Source of the DNA: Sphingopyxis panaciterrae
GTDB taxonomy: Bacteria > Pseudomonadota > Alphaproteobacteria > Sphingomonadales > Sphingomonadaceae
NCBI RefSeq assembly: GCF_011762125.1
Contig: NZ_JAASQN010000004.1
Span: 1 to 64,000 of the forward strand
Direction of reading: 5' to 3'
Length of the DNA: 64,000 nucleotides
The translations under genes were made by a program, and so were the position numbers. Under the pieces are notes generated by a model, which saw only the letters and a list, made by a program, of their open reading frames with translations, was not told the DNA's origin and did not search any database. Of this stretch, positions 25,575-34,530 are shown piece by piece (position 1 is the first letter of the stretch; the number at the start of each line of letters is the position of its first letter).

Positions 25575-26384
25575 CTACGTGATCTGGCTGCCGCCATCCA
25601 CCGGAACGAGCGCGCCGTTGATATAGCTCGCGCGTTCGGACAGCAGAAAGACGATCGCATCGGCATATTCCTGCGGCGCCCCCATGCGGTCGCCCCAGAA
25701 GGCCGCGCCATGCCCCGCCATCATCCGCCGCTCGATCTCGCGCGGCGAAACGCCTGCCTCCGCCGCCTGCGACGCGATCGCGCCGTCGAGCGCCGCGGTG
25801 CGGATCCATCCGGGTAGCACGGCGTTGACGCGCACCCCGCTGCCCGCGACGTCGCGCGCCAGATTCTTGACGAGATGCGCCAACGCCGCCTTCATCGCAC
25901 CATATTGCGCGGTGCTTTCGCTATAATGCCGCACCGAATTGGCGAGGACATTCACCACCGCCCCCTGCCCCGCCGCCTTCATCGCCGGCACCACCGTGCG
26001 GCCCAGCCGCGCCGCGGTCAGGAAAATGCGGTCGAACGCCGCCAGCCACGATGCATCGCTGCCATAGGGCGGGGCGGTGCCGGGCTCGCGCGCCGGAAAC
26101 GGGCCGACGGTGTTCGCAAACAGGTCGATCCGGCCGTGCACGGCAAGGATCGCGGCGACGGCGGCCGCGACGCTATCTCCATCCATCGCGTCGAAAACAT
26201 GGATGCCGGCGCGCCCGCCGTCGCCGCGGATCAGCGCCGCGGTTTCCTCGAGCATGTCGGCGCTGCGCCCGCCAAGAAGCACATGCGCGCCTTCACGCGC
26301 GAGCGTGACTGCGGTCGCCCGGCCCAGATCGCGCCCCGCGCCCGCGACAAGCGCGATCTTTCCGTCCAGCCCCAGATCCACCAT
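25575..26384 (-). CDS. SDR family oxidoreductase
   Basis: The 269-residue short-chain dehydrogenase has the nucleotide-binding glycine motif as AGAGRDLGRA (a variant of TGxxxGxG), the NTVGPF segment in the position of NAG, and catalytic YGAMK with the serine in VLANSV. The C-terminal VDGGSQIT is typical. It should oxidise or reduce a small alcohol or carbonyl with NAD(P). It lies 17 bases after the DJ-1-type gene and 28 before the GMC gene, so the three are probably co-transcribed and act on related substrates. Confidence 0.9.
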   Translation of the reverse strand: MVDLGLDGKIALVAGAGRDLGRATAVTLAREGAHVLLGGRSADMLEETAALIRGDGGRAGIHVFDAMDGDSVAAAVAAILAVHGRIDLFANTVGPFPAREPGTAPPYGSDASWLAAFDRIFLTAARLGRTVVPAMKAAGQGAVVNVLANSVRHYSESTAQYGAMKAALAHLVKNLARDVAGSGVRVNAVLPGWIRTAALDGAIASQAAEAGVSPREIERRMMAGHGAAFWGDRMGAPQEYADAIVFLLSERASYINGALVPVDGGSQIT

Positions 26385-26401
26385 CTTCTCCCCCGCCGCG
26401 A

Positions 26402-27019
26402 TCAGCGCGCGACCGCCGCGACCGGCAAATAGGGCCGCACCACCGCCATCGCGCGCGCGACATAGGCCCGTTTTTCGCCGACCGGCGCGACATAATGCAG
26501 CGCATCCTCGGCCGCACGCGGCCCGGCGAGCCGCGCGATGATCCAGGCCGCCAGATATTGCGACGCCAGGCAGCCGCCCGCGGTCGCGACATTGCCGTGC
26601 GCGACGAACGGTGCGTCGAGCACGTCGATCCCCGCCTCGATCACCCACGGCTTGGTCGTCAGGTCGGTGCAGGCAGGGAGGGTGCCGATCAGCCCCAGCT
26701 TCGCGAGCAGCAGGGTCCCCGAACATTGCGCGCCGATAAGCTGGCGTTCGGGATCGAGCGCGATCTGCGCCAGCAGCGCCGGGTCGGCGGCATGGTCGCG
26801 CGTCCGAATCCCGCTGCCGATGATCACGGCATCGGCCTCCGCCGCGAATTCCAATGGCTTCTGGCGGTCCACCGTCACCCCGTTCATCGACGTCACCCGC
26901 GGCGTCGGCGCCGTGATATGCGCGGCCCAGCCCGCGGCGTGCAGCCGGTTGAGAATCGCGGCCGCCACGAACGAATCGAACTCGTTGAAGCCGTCGAACG
27001 TCAGCACCGCGATCTGCAT
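26402..27019 (-). CDS. DJ-1/PfpI family protein
   Basis: The 205-residue protein has the DJ-1/PfpI (class I glutamine amidotransferase-like) fold, with the nucleophile Cys99 in LIGAQCSGT, the start MQIAVLTFDGFNEFDSF, and NVATAGGCLASQ after it. The N-terminal acidic FNEFD region recalls isonitrile hydratases and regulatory DJ-1 domains. The lone domain lacks the AraC helix-turn-helix that some relatives carry. It leads the operon with SDR and GMC oxidoreductases. Its activity is not predictable from sequence. Confidence 0.87.
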   Translation of the reverse strand: MQIAVLTFDGFNEFDSFVAAAILNRLHAAGWAAHITAPTPRVTSMNGVTVDRQKPLEFAAEADAVIIGSGIRTRDHAADPALLAQIALDPERQLIGAQCSGTLLLAKLGLIGTLPACTDLTTKPWVIEAGIDVLDAPFVAHGNVATAGGCLASQYLAAWIIARLAGPRAAEDALHYVAPVGEKRAYVARAMAVVRPYLPVAAVAR

Positions 27020-27083
27020 GGGACCATCCTTGATGAAAGCCGGACGCTCCGCCTATCATCGAAACCGCGCCGGTGGAACGGGG

Positions 27084-27989
27084 TCAGCGCACCGCGATCG
27101 TCAGATGGGCGATCGGACCGACCGTCCCCAGCCGTGCGCGGATCTCGGCCGCGGGCACGCCGCTCTCGACCTCGACGATCGCCGCGCGCGCTTGGGGGCC
27201 GACGCGCCAGACGTGCAGGTCGGCGACCCGCACGCCGTCAATCGCGGCGATCCGTGCGCGCAGGACCCCAGCGAGCGTCTCGTCGCTCTCGTCGAGCAGG
27301 ATGGAAGCGGTGTCGCGCATCAATCCCCACGACCAGCGGGCGATCACGATCGCGCCGACAATCCCCATCATCGGGTCCATCCAGTGGAGCCCGAGGTAGC
27401 GCCCTGCCAGCAGCGCCCCGATCGCGAGCAGCGAAGTCAGCGCGTCGGCAAGCACGTGAAAATAGGCCGAGCGCAGATTATTGTCATGGCCGTGGTGATG
27501 ACGATGATCGTCATGATCATGATCGTGATGATGATGGTGTCCGCCCATCAGCAGCAGCGCGCTGATGATATTCACCGCCAGCCCCAGCACCGCGACCAAG
27601 GTTGCGCTGCCGAAATCCACCCGCACCGGATCGATCAGGCGCAGGACCGATTCGAACGCGATGCCGATCGAGAAAATCCCGAGGATCAGCGCCGACGCAA
27701 AGCCGGTGAGGTCGCCGACCTTGCCGGTGCCGAAGCTGAAGCGCGGATCGTGACGATGCCGCTTCGCATAGCGATAGGCGAGTGCGGCAAGGCCGAGCGC
27801 CCCGGCGTGCGTCGCCATGTGAAATCCGTCGGCGAGCAGCGCCATCGATCCCGTCCAATATCCCGCGGCGATCTCGCCCGCCATCATCACCGCGGTGAGC
27901 GCGACGACCCATAGCGTGCGCCTGGCATTCTCGTCATGCGCATCGCCAAGAAAATCGTGGAGATGCTGGGCCGGGGCGGATTCGGACAC
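27084..27989 (-). CDS. dmeF: CDF family Co(II)/Ni(II) efflux transporter DmeF
   Basis: This 301-residue cation diffusion facilitator exports divalent metal in exchange for protons at the inner membrane. It has six predicted helices, the metal-site motif ADGFHMATH (53-61), the paired site FHVLADALT (177-185), and a cytoplasmic His-rich loop (151-168) with more than ten histidines. The C-terminal metal-binding domain (VRVADLHVWRVGP) is present. The gene for a DmeR/RcnR-type sensor lies 10 bases upstream, which supports cobalt/nickel rather than zinc as the main substrate. Confidence 0.9.
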   Translation of the reverse strand: MSESAPAQHLHDFLGDAHDENARRTLWVVALTAVMMAGEIAAGYWTGSMALLADGFHMATHAGALGLAALAYRYAKRHRHDPRFSFGTGKVGDLTGFASALILGIFSIGIAFESVLRLIDPVRVDFGSATLVAVLGLAVNIISALLLMGGHHHHHDHDHDDHRHHHGHDNNLRSAYFHVLADALTSLLAIGALLAGRYLGLHWMDPMMGIVGAIVIARWSWGLMRDTASILLDESDETLAGVLRARIAAIDGVRVADLHVWRVGPQARAAIVEVESGVPAAEIRARLGTVGPIAHLTIAVR

Positions 27990-27999
27990 GCGGCTCCTC

Positions 28000-28272
28000 C
28001 TATTTGGCGTAGCGGCGGATCACCGCCAGCAGGTCGGCGGCACCCTCGGCGCGTTCCGTGTCGCTCAGCCCGGGCAGCGCGACATGTTCTTTCAAATGCT
28101 CGGCGATCACCTCGTCGAGCAGCCCGTTCACCGCACCGCGCACTGCGGCGATGCGGTGAAGTACGGTGGCGCAGGGCGCATCGGACGCCAGCGCCTTTTC
28201 GACGGCGGCGACCTGTCCGGCGATGCGGTGGACGCGGGCGACAAGATCGGGGCGGGAAGAAAGATGACTCAT
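28000..28272 (-). CDS. dmeR: Metal-sensing regulator DmeR (RcnR/FrmR family)
   Basis: The 90-residue protein is an all-helical CsoR/RcnR-type repressor. The metal ligands of RcnR/DmeR are present as His3, Cys34, His59 and His63 (spacing H-x30-C-x24-H-x3-H). This pattern fits Ni/Co sensing rather than copper or formaldehyde. It would release DNA when metal binds and so induce its own gene and dmeF. The ATG at 28272 fixes His3; the longer frame upstream is rejected. A C-tract operator lies directly upstream. Confidence 0.9.
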   Translation of the reverse strand: MSHLSSRPDLVARVHRIAGQVAAVEKALASDAPCATVLHRIAAVRGAVNGLLDEVIAEHLKEHVALPGLSDTERAEGAADLLAVIRRYAK

Positions 28273-28275
28273 ACC

Positions 28276-28287
28276 ATACCCCCCTAT
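28276..28287 (-). promoter_or_regulatory. DmeR operator (ATA-C6-TAT tract)
   Basis: ATACCCCCCTAT is the classic RcnR/CsoR-type site: a run of six C/G pairs flanked by short inverted repeats. On the coding strand it reads ATAGGGGGGTAT and ends only 3 bases before the dmeR start codon. The G-run is therefore 6 bases from the ATG and may also serve as the Shine-Dalgarno sequence, so repressor site and ribosome site would coincide. Confidence 0.75.
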
Positions 28288-28450
28288 CCTATAACCGCTG
28301 ATCGGGCAACCGTGCGAATGCTGCATCTGCGATCCAAGCGCGAGAGCGGCCGGACGGGTGCGATAAATTGCCGTTCGCATCCGCAAAATATGCAACCGGA
28401 TGCCCTGAAAAGGCTTTTGGGAAGCAAATGCTTATAAAGGACAGATTTTC

Positions 28451-29059
28451 ATGTTTCTTGCCGCCGTCATGCTTGTTGCTTCCGCCGCCGCCCCGCTCGA
28501 CATCGGCTTCGACCGCGCGATGGCGGACAAGCAATGCGCCGCCGACGTCAAGGCAGAGGATCTCGACGGCCGGATCGAATGCCTCGACTATCAGCTGCGC
28601 GGCCGCCGTCTGTGGGTCCTCGTCGCCGCCGATCGCGGCCGCGAGGGTGCGGCGGACATGGAAAGCTGCAGCAGCCGCTGGACCGAAGACGGCGTGACCG
28701 ACTGGCGGATGGCGGGATCGTGCCTGACCGAAGCCGGCGACCCGCTGGCCGCGGCGCGCGGCAAGCGCGACTTCGATGAAAAGGGACTGCACGCTTTATG
28801 CTCGGAAGCGGGCGATCCGGGCCTGCCTCCGCCGCCCAGTTCCGAAAACCGCAGCCCCGTCGAGGAATGCGTTTTCGACAACGCCGTCGACTATCGCATC
28901 TTCCAGCTGCTCGAAAAAACCTATCGCGGCGCGATCGGCAAGAGCTTCGCCTATTGCCGCAGCAACTGGACCGAGGATGGCGTCATCAACTGGCGGATGG
29001 CCGAATTGTGCGGACAGCTTCAGATCCGCGCGTGGGAGCGGCTGGCGGATTGGCGCTAG
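28451..29059 (+). CDS. Hypothetical secreted protein with duplicated Cys/Trp motif
   Basis: I do not recognise this 202-residue protein. It begins with a hydrophobic stretch (MFLAAVMLVASAAA) that looks like a signal peptide, though without positive charge before it. A 19-residue motif, C-x3-WTEDGV-x2-WRMA-x2-C, occurs twice, at 73-91 and 169-187. Further cysteines at 29, 44, 117 and 140 make disulfide bonding in the periplasm likely. An AAAGGA site lies 9 bases before the ATG. It stands alone between dmeR (divergent) and a REP-like repeat. Confidence 0.75.
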   Translation: MFLAAVMLVASAAAPLDIGFDRAMADKQCAADVKAEDLDGRIECLDYQLRGRRLWVLVAADRGREGAADMESCSSRWTEDGVTDWRMAGSCLTEAGDPLAAARGKRDFDEKGLHALCSEAGDPGLPPPPSSENRSPVEECVFDNAVDYRIFQLLEKTYRGAIGKSFAYCRSNWTEDGVINWRMAELCGQLQIRAWERLADWR

Positions 29060-29103
29060 GCGCGGATGCGCAGTTTCGGCCGATTGCCGCCATTACCCTT
29101 ATC

Positions 29104-29194
29104 GTCACCCCGGACTTGATCCGGGGTCCCGCTTGAAGTCGAAAACTGTCGCTGCCCTCAAAAAAGCGGGATCCCGGGTCAAGCCCGGGATGAC
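29104..29194. repeat. REP-like imperfect inverted repeat, family C
   Basis: Arms beginning GTCACCCCGGACTTGATCCG and ending in its imperfect complement CAAGCCCGGGATGAC surround a 25-base centre. Near copies lie at 55064-55155 and, more divergent, 52840-52911. It separates the convergent ends of the hypothetical gene at 28451 and glcB. Confidence 0.8.
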
Positions 29195-29265
29195 GAAATG
29201 AGGGTGAGCGAACGTCCGCTCCCCACCCCAATGCCGGCATCAACACCAGCTTTGTACTGCTTTTC

Positions 29266-31359
29266 TCAGGCCGCCTTCTTCGCCTGCCGGTATCGGTGAA
29301 GCAGCGGCTCGGTGTAACCCGACGGCTGCGCCACGCCTTCGAAGATCAACGCGCGCGCGGCGCGATAGGCGATGCCCTCCGGCGCCAGCTTCTCGTACAG
29401 CGCATCGCCCGCATTCTGCGCGTCGACCTTCGCCGCCATGCGCGCCAGCGCCGCGTCGACCTGCGCTTCGGTGCAGACGCCGTGGAGCAGCCAGTTGGCG
29501 AGCGCCTGACTGGCGATGCGCAAGGTCGCGCGGTCCTCCATCAGTCCGACGTCGTCGATATCAGGAACCTTCGAACAGCCGACACCCTGATCGATCCAGC
29601 GCACGACATAGCCCAGGATGCCCTGGCAATTATTGTCGAGTTCGCGGGCAATCTCGGCGTCGCTCCAGTTGCGGCCGGTGGCGACCGGGATGTTGAGCAG
29701 TCGGTCGAGCGACGGGACCGCCTCGCCCGCGATTTCCCGCTGCCGCGCGAACACGTCGACTGCATGATAGTGGAGCGCATGCAGGGTCGCGGCGGTCGGC
29801 GACGGCACCCAGGCGGTGTTCGCCCCCGATTTCGGATGGCCGATCTTGGCCTCCAGCATCGCCTTCATCAGGTCGGGCATCGCCCACATGCCCTTGCCGA
29901 TCTGCGCCTTGCCCGACAGGCCACAGGCCAGCCCGATGCGGACGTTGCGATCCTCGTAGCTCGCGATCCAGTCGCTCGCCTTCATCTCGCCCTTGGGGAT
30001 CATCGGACCGGCGCGCATGCTGGTGTGGATCTCGTCGCCAGTGCGGTCGAGGAAACCGGTGTTGATGAAGACGATGCGGTCTTTCACCGCTTCGATGCAC
30101 GCCGCGAGGTTCGCCGAGGTGCGGCGCTCCTCGTCCATCACCCCGACCTTGATCGTGTGGCGCGCGAGGCCCAGCAGATCCTCGACCGCGTCGAACAGCC
30201 GGTCGGTGAAACCGCATTCCTCGGGCCCATGCTGCTTGGGCTTGACGATGTAAACACTGCCCGCGCGGCTGTTTTTCAGCGTCCCGAGGCCCTTCAGATC
30301 GTGCAGCGAACAAAGGCTGGTGAACAGCGCGTCGCACAGGCCTTCGGGCGCCTCGCTACCATCGGGCAGGCGGACCATCGGCGTCGTCATCAAATGCCCG
30401 ACGTTGCGCACGAACATCACGCTGCGCCCCGGCAGGGTGAAGGCGGTGCCGTCGGGGGCGGTCCATGCGCGGTCGGGCTCCATCGCGCGCGTCACCGTCT
30501 GCCCGCCCTTGGCAAAGCTTTCGGTCAGGTCGCCGCGCATCAGGCCAAGCCAGTTGGTGTAGCCGAGCACCTTGTCCTCGCCATCGACCGCCGCAACCGA
30601 ATCCTCGAGGTCGATGATCGTCGTCAGCGCGGCTTCGAGCAGCACGTCGGCGATGCCCGCCGGGTCGGTCCGGCCGATCGCGCTCGCCGGGTCGATCACC
30701 AGTTCGATGTGCAGGCCGTTATGCTTCAGCAGAATGGCGCCGGGCTTGCTGCCCGCCAGCTGCGACGGATCGGCGAGCGCCGGATCGCCGCCCTGCCAGT
30801 CGGCCCAGCTTCCCGATGCCAGCGGCACCGTCTCGTCGAGAAACGCCTTGGCACGCGCGATCACCGCCGCGCCGCGCGCCGCATCATAGCCGCCGGACTT
30901 CGCCGCCGGCGCGTCGAGTGCGTCGGTGCCGTAAAAGGCGTCGTACAGGCTGCCCCAGCGCGCATTGGCGGCGTTCAGCGCGAAGCGCGCGTTGAGCGCG
31001 GGCACGACGAGCTGCGGCCCCGCCATCGTCGCGATCTCGGGATCGACATTCGCGGTGCCAACCGCGAACGGCGCGGGTTCGGGGACAAGATAGCCGATCT
31101 CGCGCAGGAACGCCTGATAGGCGGCGGCATCATGCCCCTGCCCTTCACGGCCGCTATGCCAGGCATTGATCTTCTCCTGCAAATCCTCGCGCTTCGCCAG
31201 CAGCGCGGCATTTTCGGGCGCAAACCGGCCGAGCAAGGCGGCGAAATCGCTCCAGAAAGCCGCCGCGTCGAGTCCCGTGCCGGGAAGTGCGCGCTGTTCG
31301 ACGAAATCGATCAGACGCGAATCGACGGACAAACCATGGCGGTCTTGAAAATCAGTCAT
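29266..31359 (-). CDS. glcB: Malate synthase G
   Basis: This 697-residue enzyme condenses glyoxylate and acetyl-CoA to malate in the glyoxylate pathway. Its length fits the G isoform (about 720). Recognisable blocks are [27 protein letters not shown], the CoA-site GIGKGMW-like [12 protein letters not shown] and [20 protein letters not shown]. The ATG at 31359 starts [10 protein letters not shown], the usual opening; a short upstream extension is not supported. No isocitrate lyase or glycolate oxidase gene is adjacent. Confidence 0.97.
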   Translation of the reverse strand: MTDFQDRHGLSVDSRLIDFVEQRALPGTGLDAAAFWSDFAALLGRFAPENAALLAKREDLQEKINAWHSGREGQGHDAAAYQAFLREIGYLVPEPAPFAVGTANVDPEIATMAGPQLVVPALNARFALNAANARWGSLYDAFYGTDALDAPAAKSGGYDAARGAAVIARAKAFLDETVPLASGSWADWQGGDPALADPSQLAGSKPGAILLKHNGLHIELVIDPASAIGRTDPAGIADVLLEAALTTIIDLEDSVAAVDGEDKVLGYTNWLGLMRGDLTESFAKGGQTVTRAMEPDRAWTAPDGTAFTLPGRSVMFVRNVGHLMTTPMVRLPDGSEAPEGLCDALFTSLCSLHDLKGLGTLKNSRAGSVYIVKPKQHGPEECGFTDRLFDAVEDLLGLARHTIKVGVMDEERRTSANLAACIEAVKDRIVFINTGFLDRTGDEIHTSMRAGPMIPKGEMKASDWIASYEDRNVRIGLACGLSGKAQIGKGMWAMPDLMKAMLEAKIGHPKSGANTAWVPSPTAATLHALHYHAVDVFARQREIAGEAVPSLDRLLNIPVATGRNWSDAEIARELDNNCQGILGYVVRWIDQGVGCSKVPDIDDVGLMEDRATLRIASQALANWLLHGVCTEAQVDAALARMAAKVDAQNAGDALYEKLAPEGIAYRAARALIFEGVAQPSGYTEPLLHRYRQAKKAA

Positions 31360-31599
31360 GAAACACCCTTTGGTCGGCGCAAACACGCCAGTGGACCCGG
31401 GGAGGAAAGGGCCGCTGCCCTATGCCGCGAACCGCGCAGCTTGGCAACCGCCCGTCGTCGCGTGGCAAACGCGTCGGCCTTGGGGGTGGAGCGGACAAGG
31501 TACCACCCACTTTCGGGATAACGTCAGCTACCCGCCGTTTCCTACTCTCCCCCACAATAAGCACATGCCAATCGCCGCGCCGCGCCCTATAGCCGCGCC

Positions 31600-32271
31600 A
31601 TGACCCCCCGCACCCTTCTCGGCACCGCAGATGTCCCCGGCGGCGATCCGCTACGCCTGTTTCAGCGCGGCAATGATTTCATCATCGCGCTCGACCGCAA
31701 CGAATTGATGAGCAGCCGGATGAGCGGCTCCGAGGAGGCGCTGGCGGAGATGAGTTGCGACCGGTTGCGCAACGATGCTTCGCCGCATCTGCTCATCGGC
31801 GGCTATGGCATGGGCTTCACCTTGCGCGCGGCGCTGGCGCGGCTTGGCCCCGATGCGCGCGTCACCGTTGCCGAACTGGTCCCCGACATTATCGACTGGG
31901 CGCGCGGACCGATGGCGGCGATGACCGCGGGTTGCCTCGACGATCCGCGCGTCGAGCTGTTGCTCGCCGATGTTTCGGGCGTGATCGGCGGCGCGACGCG
32001 GCAATATGACGCGATCCTGCTCGACGTCGACAACGGCCCCGACGGGCTGACGCGCGAGGGCAACGACCGCATCTATTCGATGGGCGGCCTCGCCCGCGCC
32101 AGGGCAGCGCTGCGCCCCGGCGGCATATTGGCGGTCTGGTCCGCCGCCCCCGACGCCAAATTTTCGCGGCGCCTCAAGGAATCGGGTTTCGCGGTCGAGG
32201 AAGTCGTCGTCCGCGCGCGCAGCAATGGCAAGGGGCCGCGCCACCTGATCTGGTTTGCGCGCACCGCCTGA
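31600..32271 (+). CDS. Spermidine synthase-like SAM-binding protein
   Basis: The 223-residue protein has the spermidine synthase fold: LLIGGYGMGFTLRAAL as the glycine-rich motif, VTVAELVPDIIDWAR, and AILLDVDNGPDGL as the aspartate motif. Family members either transfer aminopropyl groups or methylate. This short bacterial version lacks the N-terminal tetramerisation strand, so polyamine synthesis is uncertain. It is monocistronic, with 48 bases to the following M20 gene, which could be co-transcribed. Confidence 0.85.
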   Translation: MTPRTLLGTADVPGGDPLRLFQRGNDFIIALDRNELMSSRMSGSEEALAEMSCDRLRNDASPHLLIGGYGMGFTLRAALARLGPDARVTVAELVPDIIDWARGPMAAMTAGCLDDPRVELLLADVSGVIGGATRQYDAILLDVDNGPDGLTREGNDRIYSMGGLARARAALRPGGILAVWSAAPDAKFSRRLKESGFAVEEVVVRARSNGKGPRHLIWFARTA

Positions 32272-32319
32272 CAAGCAGAGGGGGTCGCAAAGCCGCTTCC
32301 CTCTGGCTATAGCCATGCG

Positions 32320-33531
32320 ATGACCAGCATCACCGCCACCGAAAGCGCGACGCTCGAACGCGCCGCCGACGCCCCGATGCTCGCACAGGTCGAGCGGTGG
32401 GCGGCGATCAACAGCGGTACCGGCAATCTCGCCGGTCTGAAGGCCGTCGCGGGGCAGCTCGCCGACGCCTTTGCGGCGCTGCCCGGCACGGTGCGGCTCG
32501 TCGCCCCCGATCCGGTCGAAAGTGTCGCGCCCGACGGCAGCATCCGGACCGCGCAGCGCGGCGACCATCTGCACGTGCGCGTGCGCCCGGACGCACCGGT
32601 CCAGCTGCTGCTCACCGGCCATATGGACACGGTGTTCGCCGCCGATCACCCCTTCCAGCAACTGCGGTGGCTCGAAGCGGGCGTGCTCAACGGCCCCGGG
32701 ACCGCCGACATGAAGGCGGGCATCGCGGTGATCCTCGCGGCGCTCGGCGCGCTCGAAGCCTCGCCGTTTGCCGAACGTGTCGGATATGACGTGATGATCA
32801 ACAGCGACGAGGAAACGGGCAGTCACGCCTCCGCCGCGTTGATTGCCGAACTGGCGAAGGGCAAGACCGCCGCGCTTACCTACGAACCCGCACTGCCCGA
32901 CGGTACGCTGGCGGGCGCACGGCCGGGAAGCGGCAACTTCAGCGTCATTGTCCACGGCCGTTCGGCGCATGCCGGGCGCAACCCCGAGGACGGCCGCAAC
33001 GCCCTCATCGCCGCCGCCGACCTGGCGCTGCGACTCAATGCACTCAAGTCTTTGGAATTAAAGGTAAACCCTGCAAAAATTGACGGCGGCGGTCCGAACA
33101 ATGTCGTCCCCGACCAGGCGATCCTGCGCATCAACCTCCGCCCCGCCACACCCGAAGCGATGGTGGCTGCCGAAGCGGCGCTGCGTGGCACTTTAGCCAA
33201 CATCGAACGCGACCACGACGTCCGCTGCCACCTCCACGGCCAGTTCAATCGCCCGCCCAAACCGCTCGACCCCGCGGCGACCCGCCTGTTCGAACTGGTG
33301 CGCGATTGCGGCGCCGCGCTCGGCCTGCCGCCAATCCGCTGGAACGCGACGGGCGGCGTCTGCGACGGCAATAATATCGCCGCCTGCGGCATCCCGGTGG
33401 TCGACACCATGGGCCCGCGCGGCGGCGCCATCCATTCGGCGGACGAATTTCTGATCGTCGACAGCCTCGCCGAACGCGCGCAGCTTTCGGCGCTTGCCAT
33501 GATGAAAATAGCGGAACGGGGGACTGTGTGA
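32320..33531 (+). CDS. M20 family metallohydrolase linked to astA-astB
   Basis: This 403-residue protein is an M20 (ArgE/DapE/carboxypeptidase G2-like) metallohydrolase. Metal ligands are visible: His and Asp in TGHMDTVF, Asp in GPGTADMKAG, the catalytic pair in SDEETGS, Glu in YEPA and the late His in GAIHSADEF. Its stop overlaps the astA GTG start by 4 nt, so it is translated with the arginine succinyltransferase pathway. Deacylation of an N-acyl amino acid is the family reaction. A role as a non-orthologous succinylglutamate desuccinylase replacing AstE is a tempting inference. Confidence 0.88.
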   Translation: MTSITATESATLERAADAPMLAQVERWAAINSGTGNLAGLKAVAGQLADAFAALPGTVRLVAPDPVESVAPDGSIRTAQRGDHLHVRVRPDAPVQLLLTGHMDTVFAADHPFQQLRWLEAGVLNGPGTADMKAGIAVILAALGALEASPFAERVGYDVMINSDEETGSHASAALIAELAKGKTAALTYEPALPDGTLAGARPGSGNFSVIVHGRSAHAGRNPEDGRNALIAAADLALRLNALKSLELKVNPAKIDGGGPNNVVPDQAILRINLRPATPEAMVAAEAALRGTLANIERDHDVRCHLHGQFNRPPKPLDPAATRLFELVRDCGAALGLPPIRWNATGGVCDGNNIAACGIPVVDTMGPRGGAIHSADEFLIVDSLAERAQLSALAMMKIAERGTV

Positions 33532-34529
33532 ACTATGTGATCCGGGCAGCCAAGCCGGGCGATTTGCAAAGCATTTACGAGATGGCGAAGCTGACCGGAG
33601 GCGGCTTTACCAACCTGCCCCCCGACAAAAAGGCGCTGCGCACGAAGCTCGAGCGCACCGAGGCATCGTTCGCCAGCGACAAGGAATATCCGTCGGACGA
33701 GCTCTACCTGCTCGTGCTCGAGGATCTGGACAGCGGCGAAGTGCGCGGCACCTGCCAGATTTTCGGGCAGGTCGGCCAACGCTGGCCCTTCTATTCCTAT
33801 CGCATCGGCACCGACAGCAAGCATAGCGAACAGCTCGACCGGACCTTCCACGCGCAGGTGCTGATGCTGAGCAACGACCTCAACGGCGCGAGCGAGGTCG
33901 GCGGGCTGTTCCTGCACCCCGCGGCGCGCGCCGGCGGCCTCGGGCTGCTGCTCGCGCGGTCGCGCTATCTGTTCATCGCCCGCCACCGGGCGCGTTTCGG
34001 CGATCGCATCCTCGCCGAACTGCGCGGCGTGATCGACGAAGCGGGGGGATCGCCCTTCTGGGACGGGGTCGCCGGCAAATTCTTCGGCATGAGCTTTCAG
34101 GAGGCCGACCAGTTCAACGCCGTCCACGGCAACCAGTTCATCGCCGACCTGATGCCCAAGCACCCCGTCTATATCGCGATGCTGGGCGACCATGCGCGCA
34201 GCGTGATCGGCGTCCCGCATCCCAGCGGCCGCGCCGCGATGCGGATGCTGGAGAATGAAAATTTCGCCTTCGAAAATTACGTCGACATCTTCGACGGCGG
34301 CCCGACGATGACCGCGCGCACCGATCAGGTCGCGAGCATTTCGGGCGCAAAACATGCCGACATATCGGCGCTGGCCGAAACGGGCGAGGACGCGCTGGTC
34401 GCGACCGGGCGGCTCGCCGATTTCCGTTGCTGCTTCGGCAAGGTCGGCGATGGCACGACGCTCGATGCCGCCGCCGCGAAGCTGCTCGGCGTCGATGTGG
34501 GTGGCGATATCAGCTGGATCGGGCGTTGA
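33528..34529 (+). CDS. astA: Arginine N-succinyltransferase
   Basis: This 333-residue enzyme transfers succinyl from succinyl-CoA to arginine, the first step of the AST catabolic pathway. Diagnostic blocks are MAKLTGGGFTNLPPDK, GTCQIFGQVGQRWPFYSYRI, EVGGLFLHPAARAGGLGLLL and FWDGVAGKFFGMSFQEAD. The GTG at 33528 starts MNYVIRAAKPGD and overlaps the M20 stop as GTGA. AstB follows immediately. astC and astD are not in the window. Confidence 0.96.
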   Translation: MNYVIRAAKPGDLQSIYEMAKLTGGGFTNLPPDKKALRTKLERTEASFASDKEYPSDELYLLVLEDLDSGEVRGTCQIFGQVGQRWPFYSYRIGTDSKHSEQLDRTFHAQVLMLSNDLNGASEVGGLFLHPAARAGGLGLLLARSRYLFIARHRARFGDRILAELRGVIDEAGGSPFWDGVAGKFFGMSFQEADQFNAVHGNQFIADLMPKHPVYIAMLGDHARSVIGVPHPSGRAAMRMLENENFAFENYVDIFDGGPTMTARTDQVASISGAKHADISALAETGEDALVATGRLADFRCCFGKVGDGTTLDAAAAKLLGVDVGGDISWIGR

Positions 34530-34530
34530 G

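Noticed and set aside
27480..27545. CAT/GAT-rich simple repeat that could be a microsatellite
   Set aside because: It encodes the His-rich metal loop of DmeF, expected for this transporter family.
31360..31599. Possible small gene between glcB and the spermidine synthase-like gene
   Set aside because: Short frames there lack ribosome sites and have shadow-type composition; the gap is more likely the glcB promoter region.
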